Positions 55,443 to 63,205 of a stretch of DNA of 64,000 nucleotides are shown piece after piece. The stretch's first letter is position 1. Every line of letters begins with the position of its first letter. The notes under the pieces are model-generated. The model was not told the origin of the DNA. It worked only from the letters and a program-made list of their open reading frames with translations, and ran no database searches. The DNA is from Croceibacterium_B sp963811255 (lineage in GTDB: Bacteria; Pseudomonadota; Alphaproteobacteria; Sphingomonadales; Sphingomonadaceae), in contig CAWEQI010000001.1 of NCBI GenBank assembly GCA_963811255.1, forward strand, positions 248,001 through 312,000. Reading direction: 5' to 3'. The position numbers were made by a program, and so were the translations under genes.

Positions 55443-56176
55443 CGTCTCGTTGCGGTAACGAGGTAGTTCAGCGACAGGTCGTCCGACAGGTGCATGCCCT
55501 TCGTCGGCGTGAAGGCGAGCCCGCTCGGCGCGGCCATTTCCAGCCCCGCGTCGGCAAGCAGCTCGCCCAGCTCGTCGGGAGTGACGAAATCGTTCCAGTG
55601 GTGCGTTCCCCGCGGAATCGCGCCGATGGCTTCGGCCAGACCGACCATCAGCACGCGCGAGCGAGCGGTGCGGTTCGGTGTCGAAAGGACCATCAAGCCA
55701 TCATGCGTCAGGTGACCAGCCAGCTCGGCGATAAATGCCGGCTTGTCGGCGACGTGTTCGAGCACTTCCATCGCGGTTACGAGGTCGAATTGCCCGAGCT
55801 CAAGCTTCGCCAGCTCACCGTGGCGATAATCGATCGAGAGCCCCGAAACCTCCGCATGCTCCCGCGCGACCGCCACATTCTCTTCGGCCGCATCGACTCC
55901 GGTCACGTCGGCCCCGAGCCGCGCCAGCGGCTCCGCCAGCAGCCCGGCGCCGCAGCCCACGTCGAGCGCGCGCTTGCCGGCGAGCGGTCGCACATTCGCC
56001 GGATCGCCGCCCCAGTGCGCATCGATCGCCTCGCGCAGGAACGCGAGCCGCACCGGGTTCATCCGGTGGAGCATCGCCGAGGAGCCTTTCGGGTCCCACC
56101 AGTCCTTCGCGTGGGCCGCGAAATGCGCCGCTTCCTCGGGCCGGATGGTTGCCGCTGTTACAGTTGCATCGGGCAT
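55439..56176 (-). CDS. ubiG: Ubiquinone biosynthesis O-methyltransferase
   Basis: 245 residues. SAM-dependent methylation of ubiquinone precursors. KDWWDPKGSSAMLHRMNPVR near the start, SAM motif ALDVGCGAGLLAEPLARLGA, MEVLEHVADKPAFI, and THHWNDFVTPDEL match UbiG. Divergent from lysC. Confidence 0.94.
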   Translation of the reverse strand: MPDATVTAATIRPEEAAHFAAHAKDWWDPKGSSAMLHRMNPVRLAFLREAIDAHWGGDPANVRPLAGKRALDVGCGAGLLAEPLARLGADVTGVDAAEENVAVAREHAEVSGLSIDYRHGELAKLELGQFDLVTAMEVLEHVADKPAFIAELAGHLTHDGLMVLSTPNRTARSRVLMVGLAEAIGAIPRGTHHWNDFVTPDELGELLADAGLEMAAPSGLAFTPTKGMHLSDDLSLNYLVTATRR

Positions 56177-56229
56177 GGCTCACTCCTAACAGCGCGCGAC
56201 ACCGCTTGCCAGCAGGGGAACAGGTTCAC

Positions 56230-57510
56230 GTGGCCCGGATCGTGATGAAATTCGGCGGCACTTCGATGGCCGGGACCGAGCGGATCCGCCGCGTCGCGCA
56301 GATCGTGCGCAAGCAACAGGCGGCCGGGCACGAAGTCGCCGTGGTCGTCAGCGCGATGGCCGGCGAAACCGACCGGCTGGTCAATTTCTGCCGCGAGGCC
56401 AACCCGCTGTTCGATCCGGCGGAGTACGACGTGGTGGTGGCGAGCGGCGAGCAGGTCACCGCCGGCCTGCTCGCGCTGACGCTGCAGGCAATGGGCTGCC
56501 AAGCGCGCAGTTGGCTGGGGTGGCAACTGCCGGTCCATACCGAAGGCGCGCATGCGAACGCCCGCGTCGCCGATATCGAATCCCACGCGCTGGTCGACGC
56601 CATGCAGGCCGGCGAGATCGCCGTCATTCCGGGCTTCCAGGGTCTGGCAAGCGACAATCGCGTATCGACCCTGGGCCGCGGCGGCTCCGACACGTCGGCG
56701 GTGGCGGTGGCGGCGGCTGTCGAGGCCGAGCGCTGCGACATCTACACCGACGTCGACGGGGTCTACACCACCGACCCCAGGATCGTCGCCCGCGCGCGCA
56801 AGCTCAAGTACGTGACCTATGAGGAAATGCTCGAGCTCGCTTCGGTCGGCGCCAAGGTGCTGCAGACCCGCTCGGTCAGCCTGGCGATGAAGGAAGGCGT
56901 GCGGGTGCAGGTGCTGAGTAGCTTCATCGACGACGACGCGCCGCCGGCCGACGACCTGCCCGGCACGATGATCATTTCCGACGAGGAAATGGCCGAAATC
57001 ATGGAAGGTACCGACATGGAACGCCAACTGGTCACCGGCATCGCCCACGATAAGAACGAGGCCAAGGTCATCCTCACCCGCGTGCCCGACAAGCCGGGCG
57101 CGGTGGCGCACATCTTCACGCCGCTGGCCGACGCCTCGATCAACGTCGACATGATCATCCAGAATGTCGGCCGCGAGAAGGGCGAGACCGACGTCACCTT
57201 CACGGTGCCGCAGGCCGACCTCGCCCGTACTCAGGCACTCCTCGAATCCCGGCGCGATGAGATCGGTTTCAACCGCATCATCACCGACAGCAAGGTGGCC
57301 AAGATCAGCGTCGTCGGCGTCGGCATGCGCAGCCACGCCGGCGTCGCCGCGACCATGTTCAAGGCGCTGGCTGACCGCGGCATCAACATCCAGGCGATCA
57401 GCACCAGCGAGATCAAGGTCTCCGTGCTGATCGACGAAGACGAAACCGAGCTGGCCGTGCGCGTACTGCACACCGCCTATGGGCTCGATGCGGAGGATGT
57501 CGCCGCCTAG
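56230..57510 (+). CDS. lysC: Aspartate kinase
   Basis: 426 residues from a GTG at 56230, preceded by AGGGGAACAGG. First step of the aspartate-family amino acid route. VMKFGGTSMAG at the N-terminus, kinase segments (STLGRGGSDTSAVAVAAAV, YTDVDGVYTTDPRIV, ELASVGAKVLQTRSV) and two ACT domains (from about residue 270, with NVDMIIQNV and QAISTSEIKVSVLI) that bind feedback inhibitors lysine and/or threonine. Its stop overlaps that of the opposite-strand SnoaL gene. Confidence 0.95.
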   Translation: MARIVMKFGGTSMAGTERIRRVAQIVRKQQAAGHEVAVVVSAMAGETDRLVNFCREANPLFDPAEYDVVVASGEQVTAGLLALTLQAMGCQARSWLGWQLPVHTEGAHANARVADIESHALVDAMQAGEIAVIPGFQGLASDNRVSTLGRGGSDTSAVAVAAAVEAERCDIYTDVDGVYTTDPRIVARARKLKYVTYEEMLELASVGAKVLQTRSVSLAMKEGVRVQVLSSFIDDDAPPADDLPGTMIISDEEMAEIMEGTDMERQLVTGIAHDKNEAKVILTRVPDKPGAVAHIFTPLADASINVDMIIQNVGREKGETDVTFTVPQADLARTQALLESRRDEIGFNRIITDSKVAKISVVGVGMRSHAGVAATMFKALADRGINIQAISTSEIKVSVLIDEDETELAVRVLHTAYGLDAEDVAA

Positions 57511-58031
57511 TCCTGCCAGCCGTCGGGAATGCCGTTGGCGCCCATCACCTGGCGCTTGCTGATCAGCCACCGGCCGCCCTGCTTCACCAGGTTGTCGAAC
57601 TCGCGGCCCTGCGTCAGGATCATCGGCTTGTCGCCCTGCTTTTGGGTGATCGTCTCGGTGAACACCAGCCGCGCGGTGGCCGTGTTGCCGTGCATCGTCA
57701 CCAGCATGTTGTTGATCAGGATGTTGAGCGCGAAGGCGCTGCGCTGGGGCACGTCCTTGGGCACGGCGGCGTACATGCCCTCGATCGCTTTCACGCCCTT
57801 GTAGGTGTTCTTGCCGAGAATGAACTCGGCGTCCGGCGTGTAGAACTCGCCGAAGCTTTCCGACTTCGAGTTGCCGAAGTTCCAATAATAGCGCGTCAGC
57901 AGGTTTTCGACCTGCGCCCGGTCGGCCAGCGCCTGCGCGGTCAGCGGGGCTTCCTTCGCCCCGAGCTCGCTCATCGGCGTGGCGATCAAAGCGAAGGCCA
58001 CCCCGGCGGCGACCGATGCATTTCTTCTCAT
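57507..58031 (-). CDS. SnoaL-like/NTF2-fold exported protein
   Basis: 174 residues. Signal peptide (ending near GAKEAP) and an NTF2-like fold: VENLLTRYYWNFGNSKSESF, EFYTPDAEFILG, FALNILINNMLVTM and RLVFTETIT. Family members are small hydrolases, isomerases or binding proteins. It is divergent from the hydroquinone dioxygenase genes. A link with that pathway is possible but unproven. Confidence 0.82.
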   Translation of the reverse strand: MRRNASVAAGVAFALIATPMSELGAKEAPLTAQALADRAQVENLLTRYYWNFGNSKSESFGEFYTPDAEFILGKNTYKGVKAIEGMYAAVPKDVPQRSAFALNILINNMLVTMHGNTATARLVFTETITQKQGDKPMILTQGREFDNLVKQGGRWLISKRQVMGANGIPDGWQD

Positions 58032-58200
58032 CCGCTCTCTCCCAAGTGTGTTTTCGGCGAGACTATACAGCGGCGCCGGTTGGGCAAGGCCTTGTGTCTT
58101 CTCTCCGGCAAGCGGGAGGGGATTCGCGATTGCCCTCGGCGCTCGGAGTGTTAGTCTCGCCCCAAAGGCCGCGCGAAGCGGCCGAGGGAGAGAGAAATCG

Positions 58201-58701
58201 ATGGCTTACAAGACCCACGTCGGCTCGCTCGAGTCCTACAACAAGGGGCTGATCGAGCTCGACGACGACCTCAGGAAATACGCCTTCTCCAACGTGTTCG
58301 AGGTGGCCGGCCAATCGGCGCCGTTCGAGCGCGTGGCGGTGGTGCAGAACCTCGAATATGTCGCCGAGGTGGTGCGGATCGAAGGCGATTCGCCGTGGTA
58401 CGCCGCGCCGCACGACGAGTTCGCCATCGTGATGGACGGCGAGGTGACGTTCAACTTCGTCAAGCTGGCCGACGACCAGGTACCGAGCCACGGCGGCGGT
58501 GCGGTCCAGCTCGGCGCCGAACCCAACGGCCCGCGGATGGGGCGGGTGACCGCGCGACGGGGGCATCAGGTGCTGCTGCCGAAAGGCTCGGCCTACCAGA
58601 TGACCGCGAAACAGCCTGCGGTCGCGATCATGCAAACGGTCGACGGCCCGGTCACCGTCAAGCGCTGGAGTGAAATCTGCGAGCTAGGAGGAGCCCAATG
58701 A
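58201..58701 (+). CDS. hqdA: Hydroquinone 1,2-dioxygenase small subunit
   Basis: 166 residues (about 18 kDa by length), with GAGGGAGAGA before the ATG. Resembles the small subunit of two-component hydroquinone ring-cleavage dioxygenases (HqdA of Sphingomonas sp. TTNP3, HapC of Pseudomonas fluorescens ACB): EFAIVMDGEVTFNFVKLAD and RGHQVLLPKGSAYQM form a cupin-like fold. Its stop overlaps the large-subunit start. The pair cleaves hydroquinone to 4-hydroxymuconic semialdehyde with iron(II) and oxygen. Confidence 0.85.
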   Translation: MAYKTHVGSLESYNKGLIELDDDLRKYAFSNVFEVAGQSAPFERVAVVQNLEYVAEVVRIEGDSPWYAAPHDEFAIVMDGEVTFNFVKLADDQVPSHGGGAVQLGAEPNGPRMGRVTARRGHQVLLPKGSAYQMTAKQPAVAIMQTVDGPVTVKRWSEICELGGAQ

Positions 58702-59687
58702 CCGTCCTCGACGCCACGATCGAAAAGACCGCCACCGACTCCGAAACCGGCTATTCCAGCTTCCGCCTCGGCAGCTTCGAGTTCCGCCGCGACGAATATT
58801 TCGCCCACGTCACCTGGCCCAAGGGCAGCCACATCATCGAGATCGACCGCTTCCTGCGGGCGATGGTGCGCGATATCGGCTGGGGCTTCTTCTACGGCTG
58901 GATCTTCTTCGATGACGTGTTCGGCACCACCAACCACTACGGCACCGTCGACATCTTCGCCGGCTCGTACGACCGCGGGTGCAAGGAAGCCGGCATCGAC
59001 TGGATGGAAACCTTCCCCGCCGAGACCGTGGCGGAGGCGTTCACCACCATCAGCCAGGACTGGATCAGCGAAGGCTACGATCCGCTCAACGCTCCGCTCG
59101 AAACCGGCACGCCGATCGGGCCCAAGGGCAAGGAGCGCACCGATCCGCTGCTGCGCGCCTTCATCGCCGCCGACCGCATGCTCGGCCTCGAAGGCGACAA
59201 GCCGGTGCGCCGCGAGGAAGACGGCTTCCCGATCAACCGCGCCTTCGCCGATCTCGACTACGACAAGCCGGAGATCGAGTGCGAGCCCGGCTTCGAAGGC
59301 CAGCTCCACGCGATCAACCTGTTCGACCACATCGCCCGCTCCAACGTCACCTGGAACCCGTCGATCAGCGCGGTCACCGGCGGCAACATCTGCTGCGTGA
59401 CCAGCGAGGAGCACATGCTGCCGGTGATCCACGGCAACGACCGCAACGAGTGGTTCATCCAGCTGACGGACGAGATCCACTGGAACATCGCCGACAAGAA
59501 CACCGGCGCCCCGCGCGGCCGCGTGGTCATGCGCGCCGGCGACGTCTGCGCCATGCCCGCCGACATCCGCCACCAGGGCTTCGCGCCCAAGCGCGCGATG
59601 CTGATGGTGATGGAAAATGGCACCCCGGGGCTGGAGAAGCGATATGCGAGCGGGGAGTTGCCGCCGTATCCGGTGCATTTTGGGTGA
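58698..59687 (+). CDS. hqdB: Hydroquinone 1,2-dioxygenase large subunit
   Basis: 329 residues (about 38 kDa by length). Resembles the large subunit HqdB/HapD: FRLGSFEFRRDEYFAHVTWP, RDIGWGFFYGWIFFDDVFG, VTSEEHMLPVIHGNDRNEWFIQLTDEIH and DIRHQGFAPKRAML, with conserved His and Glu residues for the iron. Two-component architecture with the small subunit, as in known hydroquinone degraders. The gene order continues with the semialdehyde dehydrogenase after an antisense gene. Confidence 0.87.
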   Translation: MTVLDATIEKTATDSETGYSSFRLGSFEFRRDEYFAHVTWPKGSHIIEIDRFLRAMVRDIGWGFFYGWIFFDDVFGTTNHYGTVDIFAGSYDRGCKEAGIDWMETFPAETVAEAFTTISQDWISEGYDPLNAPLETGTPIGPKGKERTDPLLRAFIAADRMLGLEGDKPVRREEDGFPINRAFADLDYDKPEIECEPGFEGQLHAINLFDHIARSNVTWNPSISAVTGGNICCVTSEEHMLPVIHGNDRNEWFIQLTDEIHWNIADKNTGAPRGRVVMRAGDVCAMPADIRHQGFAPKRAMLMVMENGTPGLEKRYASGELPPYPVHFG

Positions 59688-59700
59688 GGGTCGCTCCGGT

Positions 59701-60123
59701 TCAGCTTATGGAGTCAATCTGCAATATCCGCTGACGAGATTTCAGGAGGCCAACGAAGCCAGCGACACCGAAGAGGGCGAATCCGCCAATGAGGGCCGTC
59801 GCCTGAAGCTCAAGGGAACGGCTGAAAGCAAAGGCACAGCTTATCGTGCCCGCTACGATCAGGGCCAAAAGATAGCGCCACTTGGCGTGCTCGATGTCAT
59901 AAAAATCCGCTTTGATTTCATCGGAGCGTAACTCCAGACCGCCCCAAGAAACAAAGCCGATGCTGTTGTCCCACGCCCAATCAATCACGAGCAGGATTCC
60001 CAGCGCAAATATGCCGGTTCCGAGTGGTGGCGGCGGGGCGGGGAACACGAGGAAACCCGTCGTGACCAAAACTACTCCGACGGCGAAGGAAATCCATTTC
60101 ATAATCGGAAGATTGCTTGACAT
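59701..60123 (-). CDS. Unrecognised membrane protein, antisense within the hydroquinone cluster
   Basis: 140 residues from the ATG at 60123 (a later ATG at 60102 is also possible). Hydrophobic segments (about 9-24, 34-48, 84-102, 108-124) and a short ELRSDEIKADFYDIEHAK loop in the middle. No recognised family. It is antisense to, and separates, hqdB and hqdC, and its base composition looks lower in GC than the flanking dioxygenase genes. A recent insertion into the cluster is possible. No strong ribosome site was seen. Confidence 0.6.
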   Translation of the reverse strand: MSSNLPIMKWISFAVGVVLVTTGFLVFPAPPPPLGTGIFALGILLVIDWAWDNSIGFVSWGGLELRSDEIKADFYDIEHAKWRYLLALIVAGTISCAFAFSRSLELQATALIGGFALFGVAGFVGLLKSRQRILQIDSIS

Positions 60124-60176
60124 TGCAAAGGTTCGCAAGGGGGAGCACGCGAATTGATTAACTCCAGGGGATATTG

Positions 60177-61604
60177 ATGCCACTGATCGACGACACGCGC
60201 TTCTACATCGATGGAGCTTGGGTGGACCGCCCCGATGCCTCGCGCATCGCCGTCACCAATCCCGCAACCGAAGAAGTAATCGGCCACATCGCGGCGGGCT
60301 CGGCGCCGGACGTCGATCTCGCCGTCGCGGCGGCGCGGCGGGCGTTTGTATCGTTCTCGCAAACCTCCGCGGCCGACCGCCTCGCGCTGCTCGAAGGCAT
60401 CCGCGACCTGCTCGAGCAGCGCACCGAGCAGTTCGCCCAGGCGATCACCGCCGAGATGGGCGCGGCAATCGGCTTTTCGCGCGCCGGGCAGTGCCACTTC
60501 GGCACCGAGCACGTGCGCGTGGCGATCGAGGTGCTGCGCGATTTCGAATTCGAAAGCACCGTCGACGGCATCTTCATCCGCCGCGAGCCGATCGGCGTGG
60601 TCGGCGCGATCTGCCCATGGAACTGGCCGCTTTACCAGATCACCGCCAAAGTCGCCCCGGCGCTCGCCGCGGGGTGCACCGTGGTGCTGAAGCCGAGCGA
60701 ACTGTCGCCGTTCTCCGCGCTGCTGTTCGCGCAGGTGATGCACGATGCCGGCGCGCCTCCCGGCGTGTTCAACCTCGTCAACGGCACCGGTGAAGAGGTC
60801 GGCAACGCGCTGTCGGGGCATCCCGACGTCGATATGGTCAGCTTCACCGGCTCGACGCGCGCGGGCGTGCTGGTGGCGCAGAACGCGGCGCGCACGGTCA
60901 AGCGCGTGGTGCAGGAACTCGGCGGCAAGTCGCCCAACGTGTTCCTGCCCGACGCCGACTTCGCCACCGCCGTGCCCAAGGGCGTGCTCGGCATGATGCG
61001 CAACTGCGGCCAGTCGTGCGCCTCGCCGACGCGCATGGTGGTGCCGGCGGCACGCCTCGCTGAAGTGGAAGCGCTGGCGAAGGACGCGGCCGAGGCGATC
61101 GTCGTCGGCGACCCGCTCGATGAAGGCTCGGTGCTCGGCCCGCTCGCCAACGCCGCGCAGTTCGCCAAGGTGCAGGACCTGATCCAGGTTGGCATCGACG
61201 AAGGCGCCAGGCTCCTCACCGGCGGGCCGGGGCGGCCGAACGGCCTCAACCGCGGATACTTCGCGCGGCCGACGGTGTTCTCCGAGGTGGCGCCCGAGAT
61301 GCGCATCGCGCAGGAGGAGATCTTCGGTCCGGTCCTCGTCATCCAGCCCTACGAGGACGAGGCCGACGCGGTCCGCATCGCCAACGCCACGGTCTATGGT
61401 CTTTCCAGCCACGTCCAGTCCGCCGACCAGGAAGCCGCGCGGCGCGTGGCGCGGCAAATCCGCGCCGGGCAGGTGCACATCAACTACCCGGCGTGGTCCG
61501 GCTACGCCCCGTTCGGCGGCTACAAGATGTCGGGCAACGGCCGCGAATACGGTCGCTTCGCGCTGGAGGAGTACCTCGAGGTCAAGTCGATCCTGGGTTA
61601 CTGA
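60177..61604 (+). CDS. hqdC: Aldehyde dehydrogenase, probable 4-hydroxymuconic semialdehyde dehydrogenase
   Basis: 475 residues from the ATG at 60177 (AGGGG 8 bases upstream). NAD(P)-dependent aldehyde dehydrogenase: catalytic Glu in VQELGGKSPN, catalytic Cys in NCGQSCASPTR, PWNWPLYQ in the Rossmann part and ALEEYLEVKSILGY at the end. Next to the hydroquinone dioxygenase it probably oxidises 4-hydroxymuconic semialdehyde to maleylacetate, as HapE does. Without that context it would be a generic aldehyde dehydrogenase. Confidence 0.83.
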   Translation: MPLIDDTRFYIDGAWVDRPDASRIAVTNPATEEVIGHIAAGSAPDVDLAVAAARRAFVSFSQTSAADRLALLEGIRDLLEQRTEQFAQAITAEMGAAIGFSRAGQCHFGTEHVRVAIEVLRDFEFESTVDGIFIRREPIGVVGAICPWNWPLYQITAKVAPALAAGCTVVLKPSELSPFSALLFAQVMHDAGAPPGVFNLVNGTGEEVGNALSGHPDVDMVSFTGSTRAGVLVAQNAARTVKRVVQELGGKSPNVFLPDADFATAVPKGVLGMMRNCGQSCASPTRMVVPAARLAEVEALAKDAAEAIVVGDPLDEGSVLGPLANAAQFAKVQDLIQVGIDEGARLLTGGPGRPNGLNRGYFARPTVFSEVAPEMRIAQEEIFGPVLVIQPYEDEADAVRIANATVYGLSSHVQSADQEAARRVARQIRAGQVHINYPAWSGYAPFGGYKMSGNGREYGRFALEEYLEVKSILGY

Positions 61605-61671
61605 GGCGCGTCGGAGCGCGGACCTCGGCACCAACTCGATCGTTTCCGCAGCGGGAGCGAACAGGTGAGCG

Positions 61672-62364
61672 ATGGCTTTCAGGCAGCTCAACTCGAGGAG
61701 CCGCGCGATCGGCGCCGCCGGGGCGATCGCGGTCAACGCGCTGCTGGTTCTGGCGCTGCTGTCGCTGTCGAGCGGGATCGTGCCGCTGAAGCGCGTCCCC
61801 GGGCTGGTGTCGTTCGACGTCAGTCGCCCACCGCCGCCGAAACCGCCGCCGCCCAACACAAAGCCGGCCGGCGCCGCCGCGCCGCCTAGCCGCGGCGCCA
61901 CCAAGGCGCCCTCCCCGCCCAAACCGCCGCATCCTCTGCCGAGCCCGACGCCGGCTCAGCCCGCCATCGACACCGGCAGCGAATCCGCCAGCGGCGCGGG
62001 CAGTCAAGCGGGCAGCGGCGCCGGAACCGGCGGCCACGGCAGCGGCACCGGCGCGGGCGGCAAGGGCTCGGGCAACGGCAGCGGCGTTGTCAGACCGCCG
62101 GTGCACATCGCCGGCGGCTTCACCGAGCGCGACTTCCGCCGCGCGCGCCTCTCGGCGCCGGCGCAAGTGGTCGTCGGCATCCGCGTGCGCCGCGACGGAC
62201 AAGCCGATCGATGCCACGTCGTGCGCTCGAGCGGCTATCCGAGGATCGACAACGAGACCTGCGCCGTGATCGAGCGACGGTTCCGCTTCCGTCCGGCGCG
62301 AACCGCCGACGGACGCGCGGTCGACAGCGAGATTCAATGGTTTGCGAATTGGCAGCCGCGCTAG
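61672..62364 (+). CDS. TonB family protein
   Basis: 230 residues. Uncleaved N-terminal helix (GAAGAIAVNALLVLALLSLSSG), a Pro-rich linker (PPPKPPPP repeats), a Gly/Ser-rich stretch and a C-terminal TonB-like domain (VVVGIRVRRDGQADRCHVV, ERRFRFRPARTADGR). TonB couples the inner-membrane energy to outer-membrane receptors. No ExbB or ExbD gene is adjacent in the window. Confidence 0.84.
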   Translation: MAFRQLNSRSRAIGAAGAIAVNALLVLALLSLSSGIVPLKRVPGLVSFDVSRPPPPKPPPPNTKPAGAAAPPSRGATKAPSPPKPPHPLPSPTPAQPAIDTGSESASGAGSQAGSGAGTGGHGSGTGAGGKGSGNGSGVVRPPVHIAGGFTERDFRRARLSAPAQVVVGIRVRRDGQADRCHVVRSSGYPRIDNETCAVIERRFRFRPARTADGRAVDSEIQWFANWQPR

Positions 62365-62434
62365 GCCTGCCCCTCATCCATATCAGCACAACGCAGCGCA
62401 GGTGCAGTTCGTCGCAGGTTTTCGGTTAACGGGC

Positions 62435-62459
62435 GGAACTGGCCCCGAAGGACACCGTT
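62435..62459 (+). promoter_or_regulatory. EcfG-type (general stress) sigma promoter
   Basis: GGAAC, exactly 16 bases, then CGTT. This is the -35/-10 pattern and spacing reported for EcfG-dependent promoters of the alphaproteobacterial general stress response, including Sphingomonas. It lies 77-101 bases before the lipoprotein ATG at 62536. Confidence 0.6.
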
Positions 62460-62535
62460 TGCCAACGCGGGAGGCCAATCCGTGTGCCTGAGGGGCGGAA
62501 GAGCCGCAGCCGATGGCGCTTCAAGGAGAAGCATC

Positions 62536-63177
62536 ATGAACAAAGCCGTAATCAGCTTGATGGCAGCGGCGGCTCTGCCCCTGTCTGCCTGTGCATCGAC
62601 ACAACCCAACAACACTCTCGCTTCGGCCGGCGAAGGCGCCGCGGTCGGCGCCGCGGGCGGTGCGGGCGTCGCCGCGCTGACCGGTGGCAGCATTCTCACC
62701 GGGGCGGCCATCGGCGCCGCCGTCGGCGGCGTTGCCGGCGCGGTGTGGGCCGACCGCAACAACGATGGTGTGGCCGACGGCTACATCGAAAACGGCCAGT
62801 ACTATCCGGGCGTGCCCCCCGGCTACAACGAGGAAGCGAACGAGACGCCGGCACAAGAGGCCGCGGAAACCAGCGGAGCGGGCGTGGCGGCGCCGGTGTG
62901 TCACCCGACCAATGTCGGCAGATCGGCGGCCATCGGCGCAGCCGGCGGAGCGGCGCTTGGTGCGGGCGCGGGCGCTCTCGCCAGCGGGCTCAGCATTCCG
63001 GCCGGAGCGCTGATCGGTGCCGCGGTCGGCGGCGTTGCCGGCGCGGTGTGGGCGGATCACAACAACGACGGCTGCGTTGACGGGTACATCGAGAATGGCC
63101 AGTACTATCCGGGTGCGCCCGCCACGCAGGCGGCGCCGACCTCGGGTGCCGGCTCGTACACCGGCGAACGCGGCTAA
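62536..63177 (+). CDS. Glycine-zipper lipoprotein with internal duplication
   Basis: 213 residues with a lipoprotein signal (ALPLSAC). Two similar units, each a Gly-zipper helix (GAAVGGVAGAVWAD and again) followed by a calcium-loop-like DxNNDGxxDGYIENGQYYPG segment, repeat with an offset of about 101 codons. The zipper segments may insert in the membrane and the Asp-rich loops look like dockerin/EF-hand calcium sites. An EcfG-type promoter precedes it, and AAGGAGAAG lies 5 bases before the ATG. Confidence 0.8.
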   Translation: MNKAVISLMAAAALPLSACASTQPNNTLASAGEGAAVGAAGGAGVAALTGGSILTGAAIGAAVGGVAGAVWADRNNDGVADGYIENGQYYPGVPPGYNEEANETPAQEAAETSGAGVAAPVCHPTNVGRSAAIGAAGGAALGAGAGALASGLSIPAGALIGAAVGGVAGAVWADHNNDGCVDGYIENGQYYPGAPATQAAPTSGAGSYTGERG

Positions 63178-63205
63178 GTAGGCTAACAGGGGTGCGAAAC
63201 GCGGC

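Noticed and set aside
58166..58182. GGCCGC-N5-GCGGCC hairpin before hqdA
   Set aside because: Short GC hairpin without a T-run; such palindromes are frequent in DNA of this composition, so no function is claimed.
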